Positions 61,101 through 64,000 of a stretch of DNA of 64,000 nucleotides are shown here, piece by piece. The notes under the pieces were generated by a model. It was not told the DNA's origin. It did no database searches and worked only from the letters and a program-made list of their open reading frames with translations. The translations under genes were made by a program, and so were the position numbers. Every line of letters begins with the position of its first letter. The first letter of the stretch is position 1. Source of the stretch: Pontixanthobacter aquaemixtae (GTDB lineage: Bacteria > Pseudomonadota > Alphaproteobacteria > Sphingomonadales > Sphingomonadaceae); NCBI RefSeq assembly GCF_009827395.1, contig NZ_WTYX01000002.1, positions 62,001-126,000 on the forward strand, read 5' to 3'.

Positions 61101-61938
61101 GCATCGGGTCGAGAAAAAGGAGCGTCCCGTCTGAGAGGAGATAGCTTCGTCGCCCGCCGTCCTGGCCGCGGAACCTGCGCTGAAAATGCTGATTGTCCTG
61201 CGCGGTAAGCAGCGACGCTTCTTCCTCGTCGACCAGGTCACCCTCAGCGCTTTCGCTTACGTTTCTCGAGAAGAGGACGGGGTCGAAGTCGAAACGTCCG
61301 TGGTCGGTCTTTGCGTTGAGTGAAAAATTGGCGGCATAAGCAATCCGCACACGCTCAAGAAAGCCATCCGCCTCAATCCCGTTGCCGATGTCGTCTCCGA
61401 GCGTCGAGCGAAGCTCGGCGAAAGCAGCGCGGCGCTGATCGGGATCATCAGCCGCATTGACTGCAAGTGCGGCCTGGAAGGCCGAATAGATCGGCTCGGG
61501 AATTCGTCCGACACGCCCACCCTCTCGCAGACGCGCACCAGCGATGTCGGCTCGAACTGGCAGACCTCCTCGGCGCACCCATTTCGTATCGACTTTGATT
61601 GTTCCTTCAGCGAGTGAACCTCCCGAGTTGAGCTGAAGCGTCATCGACGTGGCCGGAGGAAGACCGAGGGCGAAGGCATCGGCCTCATCGAGCCGTGCAA
61701 CGATCTGCGGTGGAAGGACTATGCCCTCCGCCTCTTCGCTGATCTGGCCATCATCATCGAGAGCTCGAGCCAGCGCCAGAGCCGCTTGGCCACCTTCGGG
61801 CGCGACTCTCGGCCAATCCGAGACCGGCACGATTTCGCTTGATGCTCGCCGAAAAAGCCCGCCTGGCTGCTCGCGGAGGAGCGCAATCGTCTCACCGCCG
61901 TCCTCGTTCTGTGTGGCAATGAACTTGGTCGTTACCAT
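58123..61938 (-). CDS. zorD: ZorD, SNF2-type helicase of Zorya type I with extra C-terminal domain
   Basis: A 1271-residue protein. An N-terminal region (1-480) without known motif precedes the SNF2 helicase: DDMGLGKT (514-521), the DEIQ box (631-634), GVGLTI and QATDRAYRIGQTR (908-920). A long low-complexity Glu/Ser/Pro/Ala linker (about 985-1095) leads to a C-terminal domain (about 1105-1271). It contains IQDPYCCADEQ, LHDRFV (1221-1226) and LGRGID (1240-1245), resembling PLD-fold MIT_C domains. Type I ZorD is the effector helicase/nuclease of Zorya. It overlaps zorC by 7 bp. The linker and tail are unusual for the family. Confidence 0.85.
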   Translation of the reverse strand: MVTTKFIATQNEDGGETIALLREQPGGLFRRASSEIVPVSDWPRVAPEGGQAALALARALDDDGQISEEAEGIVLPPQIVARLDEADAFALGLPPATSMTLQLNSGGSLAEGTIKVDTKWVRRGGLPVRADIAGARLREGGRVGRIPEPIYSAFQAALAVNAADDPDQRRAAFAELRSTLGDDIGNGIEADGFLERVRIAYAANFSLNAKTDHGRFDFDPVLFSRNVSESAEGDLVDEEEASLLTAQDNQHFQRRFRGQDGGRRSYLLSDGTLLFLDPMLGKALDIVRAKQVGTSQEKREFLRSPQRILREELKLDAGGDDEAADRLFIETQQFSERVSGIEVWQKPVLPWIKPKPNSWLPEGFGLRIGDPPDARHVELAPGEAQTIASEVETAIDAGKETIAWRDESIPATPATLQAARAIADLEREIADEVEGRASDRTERESIDIFFLQVGENFEQLDYARLPRPDAEVQDFAVPELPKGLRSQPKPHQVQAFAWFAEAWERRMPGVLLADDMGLGKTFQALMFLLWLRSKTPHPKPVLIVAPTGLLRNWQAELSQHIEAELMGPVVEAFGANLGNFRLEAGSDIRGGTSRLDVSEWNDAGIVLTTYETMRDYHMSFARIPFAAIVYDEIQKLKNPASQMTRAAKALNGTIQIAMTGTPVENRLQDLWSIADTVYPGFLGSSREFENSFPANDLERLGDLQNRLIERDKELPPFMLRRMKDEILTGLPEKKARKYPVEMPSAQAQAYDLVLARARALRESGEQGAMLKVLHMLRGTSLHPSPPRGISNIDEYIGQSARLKKTFEILEEVRQRGEKALLFCEDLEMQTFLAMAIQERFSLERRPMCISGKVAGHKRQEMVTAFQSSPAAFDVLILSPKAGGVGLTITAANNVIHLSRWWNPAVEDQATDRAYRIGQTRPVTIHIPMAIHPDEAIGPSSFDQRLDALMERKRSLSRGLLMPPESDRDVEDLLSDVLDGRPVEDRDRSSAHAAAGQVAKDIQDTDNSAGIRQAEPPAPPVAQPEIEEPAGDEESARSRGPASDNTGSSANPDPAAEHAAEPGLEETAHSPSRSDPDEAASSRSERNNGRPILSVRTPVEAAEARVPFVQRVVFEQYGQRDWTIFEQYARDARIERLEIQDPYCCADEQARGRLINFIGRFEQLASEIAAVQIVTFDADSVQTRDPESTRDQRQDLEDRWNRMLASVPLHLAQKSRRSGGDLHDRFVRAKLDNGDTVIWDLGRGIDGVMNARWSCVVNAFYEGSIPNSRAMH

Positions 61939-63338
61939 CGATCATTCCAGTTGCGGCCCCGGCCTCTCCCGAAACGGGGATGCGCGATTGATGTCCGGCG
62001 ATGGATGATACCGGCGAACTTGCCCTCCCACCCAGGGCTCGCAGGGACATGGGACTCATACTCGAAATCCGACCGTCCGCTGGTGGTCCGCAGCTTCCCG
62101 CCGTCGTAGACCTTTGCGTAGAGTTTCGGTGCTGCTGGATCGGTGTCACTCCAGAAGCGGCAGGATCCGTTATCGCTCCATTCCGATATGCGCAGATCGC
62201 CTATCTGCATGATGATGGATGAAGATTGGGAGGGACCTCCTTGAATTTGACCGTATTCCGGTCGTTCGCCACTTTGTCGGATAAGAGAATCGATTTGATA
62301 TTTCGCGCGTGATCCCAACGCAGGCCATGCGTCGGTGACCAATCCTTCATCGAGGTATGCAATCCAAAACGCTTCACGTTGCTTCCACTGATCAGGCCGA
62401 TCCGTGGTCTTCGCAATGGCGCGGAAGAACTCGCGCATGGCGACTTCGGTAAGCCAGCGCTTGAACACCTGGGTGACCTCGCGCGCACGCTCTTCGCCGA
62501 TCGACTCGGAGAGCGATCGCACGATCCGGTCCCATCGGGTACGCTGGAGACGCGGATCACCCACCTGATCGAGCAGAAATTCGGAAATCGCCTTTCGATG
62601 CTCGGGTTCCGGTTTCGTGCTCACCCAGGGCTCGAGCAGAGCGCGGACAACCAGTTCCAACTGCCCCGCCTGCGTTTCTGTATCGAACATTCGTAGAATA
62701 CTGCGCTGCGGGCCGACTGCTTCGGCAGGTTGAAGCTCTGAGGTTGCTTTGCAGGTCTCGGCGAAGGTTGCCTGACCAAACCCGCTCGCCGCAAGATTCG
62801 CACCAAGGCCTGTCTCGCGCATCAGCAAGGACATGCCATCCGCATCGCGCGCAACAAAATCGCGTGCGACTTTCTCTGGTCCCATCTGTGGGTCGAACAG
62901 ATCCCACCGTGCTCCGCGCTCGCGCCACGCCCAGTCATGGCGAACGGCAGCGCGGGATGCAGCTTCGGCCAGCATCGGCATGATTGAGCGGCCTGTCGGG
63001 AAATAGGCAAGGTAGCCATCGATCACGGCCTGGTCAGAACTGCGCCGCTGATCGACGTCGGCCCGTTCGAGCGCCGCCACGCCCAGCTCATCGAATTCCG
63101 GGTCGCACCATGCGCCGCGCAAGACCCGGTTGAGCTGAAACCGCGGTAACCTGTTTGCGCCCGTATCGACCGCACCTCGGAGGAATGGCTTGAGTTCAAC
63201 GACGGGCTCTGCTTCGCCGACACATGCATCGAGCTTTGCCAATTGCCGCTGCAATTCAGGCTGTGTCGTCGGAGGTTTCGCCAGTCCAGCGGATGCCAGG
63301 GCCTCCATTTTTGCGATCGCGGATCGAAGCGAACTCAT
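61932..63338 (-). CDS. zorC: ZorC, EH-signature protein of Zorya type I
   Basis: A 468-residue protein matching the EH_signature family: the conserved RREAFWIAYLDEG-type segment mid-protein, ISEWSDNGSCRFW with the conserved glutamate (about 380), and a C-terminal SPGWEGKFAGIIHRR segment with the conserved histidine. ZorC is a DNA-binding component found only in Zorya type I. It is coupled by TAATG to zorB and by a 7-bp overlap to zorD, so the order zorB-zorC-zorD is preserved. Confidence 0.85.
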   Translation of the reverse strand: MSSLRSAIAKMEALASAGLAKPPTTQPELQRQLAKLDACVGEAEPVVELKPFLRGAVDTGANRLPRFQLNRVLRGAWCDPEFDELGVAALERADVDQRRSSDQAVIDGYLAYFPTGRSIMPMLAEAASRAAVRHDWAWRERGARWDLFDPQMGPEKVARDFVARDADGMSLLMRETGLGANLAASGFGQATFAETCKATSELQPAEAVGPQRSILRMFDTETQAGQLELVVRALLEPWVSTKPEPEHRKAISEFLLDQVGDPRLQRTRWDRIVRSLSESIGEERAREVTQVFKRWLTEVAMREFFRAIAKTTDRPDQWKQREAFWIAYLDEGLVTDAWPALGSRAKYQIDSLIRQSGERPEYGQIQGGPSQSSSIIMQIGDLRISEWSDNGSCRFWSDTDPAAPKLYAKVYDGGKLRTTSGRSDFEYESHVPASPGWEGKFAGIIHRRTSIAHPRFGRGRGRNWNDRW

Positions 63339-64000
63339 TACTCCTGCCTCAAAATGTCGCGGTCGAGGCCAGCGCTTGGCGTCGTCATGAGGAAACGCAA
63401 GTCGATCCGACGATTCAGCTTCTTGGCTTCTTCGGTGTCTCCGCGATCGACGGGACGATCAGGGCCGTAACCACTCAGACTGAGGATCGGCGCCGAGCCC
63501 TCCTCTCCTTCCGGTCTATTGAGGAATCCCTGCAGTGCGGGCTGATTACGCTGGAGCATGGTGAAAGTTGTTTCTGCCCGACGGACAGAAAGTCCATAGT
63601 TGTTCATGCCGCCCGACATGACGTCTGAATCCGTGTGCCCCTCAACAAAAACAGCGTCGATCAAATGCGGTGAGCGCTCCCCTTCGCAAAGATCAGAAGC
63701 AGTATAGCAAGGCAGGACTTCAACCATTGCGTTGGCAACTTTGCTGATCGCTCCCTGGCCTCTCTCAGTCAGTTCCCATTGGCCTTTGTCAAACAGGACA
63801 TCGTCTGGAAGTCTCAGAACTCCCGTTTTGGTGTCGATTTCCACTTGGAGCCCTCGGTCTTTCAAGGACTGCTGCAGATCGTTGAGGATTTCAGCGCGGG
63901 TCCTGTTTGCTCCTGTCAGCTCCTCGGTTTTGGTCTGCAGATTGAGGGCAAAGTAGGCTAACAGGATGATGAAAATGAGAAGCAGGCCGACCATCATGTC
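63338..64000 (-). CDS. zorB: ZorB, MotB/OmpA-type stator subunit of Zorya (5' partial)
   Basis: The frame runs off the window end, so the N-terminus is missing. What is visible: a membrane helix starting D-MMVGLLLIFIILLAYFAL, a periplasmic linker, and an OmpA-like peptidoglycan-binding domain with VEGHTDSD, LSVRRAETTF and NRRIDLRFLM. The aspartate codon at 63998-64000 directly before MMVG corresponds to the ion-carrying residue of MotB/ZorB proteins. With ZorA (beyond the window) it forms the proton-driven sensing motor in the inner membrane. ZorB, not flagellar MotB, because zorC and zorD follow. Confidence 0.9.
   Translation of the reverse strand, partial: DMMVGLLLIFIILLAYFALNLQTKTEELTGANRTRAEILNDLQQSLKDRGLQVEIDTKTGVLRLPDDVLFDKGQWELTERGQGAISKVANAMVEVLPCYTASDLCEGERSPHLIDAVFVEGHTDSDVMSGGMNNYGLSVRRAETTFTMLQRNQPALQGFLNRPEGEEGSAPILSLSGYGPDRPVDRGDTEEAKKLNRRIDLRFLMTTPSAGLDRDILRQE

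Noticed and set aside
48763-61938. DISARM system (DUF1998 helicase plus SNF2 helicase)
   Set aside because: No DISARM methyltransferase, DrmA or PLD-only DrmC gene is present, and the SNF2 protein is flanked by an EH-signature protein and a MotB/OmpA protein, which define Zorya. The 2,000-residue DUF1998 helicase with a 1,100-residue partner fits Druantia III better.
63338-64000. Flagellar MotB or OmpA outer-membrane protein
   Set aside because: No flagellar genes are near, and zorC and zorD follow in the same operon.
1-64000. CRISPR arrays, tRNA/rRNA genes, insertion sequences
   Set aside because: No regularly spaced direct repeats, no cloverleaf with CCA-type end, no transposase reading frame or paired terminal inverted repeats were found by eye.

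Overview
The window looks like chromosomal and integrated-element DNA from a GC-rich alphaproteobacterium, most plausibly a sphingomonad (Sphingomonadales, perhaps Erythrobacteraceae). This rests on the style of the conjugation operon and its AlpA/HTH flank, the UbiM-type ubiquinone hydroxylase, the three-cysteine NsrR, and dense ATGA-overlapping operons. It is inference: there is no rRNA or tRNA gene in the window to place it.

Region 1 (1-17353) is a low-oxygen, nitrosative-stress and efflux block. An NnrS-type membrane protein is followed by a beta-carbonic anhydrase and an AidB-like acyl-CoA dehydrogenase. A phenylpyruvate/indolepyruvate decarboxylase faces them. Class III ribonucleotide reductase and its activase (nrdDG) lie downstream of a near-consensus FNR box. 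A UbiM-like hydroxylase has a second near-FNR box. An emrA-emrB-outer-membrane-factor operon is preceded by a perfect 8+1+8 palindrome and followed by its likely TetR repressor. An nsrR gene is divergent from a group III truncated globin, a small membrane protein and a DUF1971 protein, with two related operator-like sites between them.

Region 2 (about 17400-37900) starts with an AT-richer PD-(D/E)XK nuclease gene. Then come an AlpA-like excisionase/regulator and an HTH protein, divergent from a complete F-type mating-pair-formation operon: traA, L, E, K, B, dsbC-like, V, C, orf, trbI, S26 peptidase, W, U, trbC, N, F, H, G. Neighbouring genes mostly overlap by a few bases. Relaxase, coupling protein and integrase genes are not in the window, so this is the pilus/channel half of an ICE or plasmid-derived island.

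Region 3 (37900-64000) is a defence island placed directly after traG. It opens with a HipB/HipA pair carrying three 24-bp palindromic operators. Everything after that runs on the minus strand: a DUF262-HNH-AlbA fusion, type I restriction-modification hsdRSM, a two-gene Druantia type III system (druH, druE), and a type I Zorya system (zorB, C, D; zorA lies beyond the window end). The Zorya ZorD helicase carries an unusual linker and a C-terminal PLD/MIT_C-like domain. DruE also ends with a comparable motif. The best candidate for something undescribed is this Zorya I-Druantia III tandem with terminal HDR-type domains.
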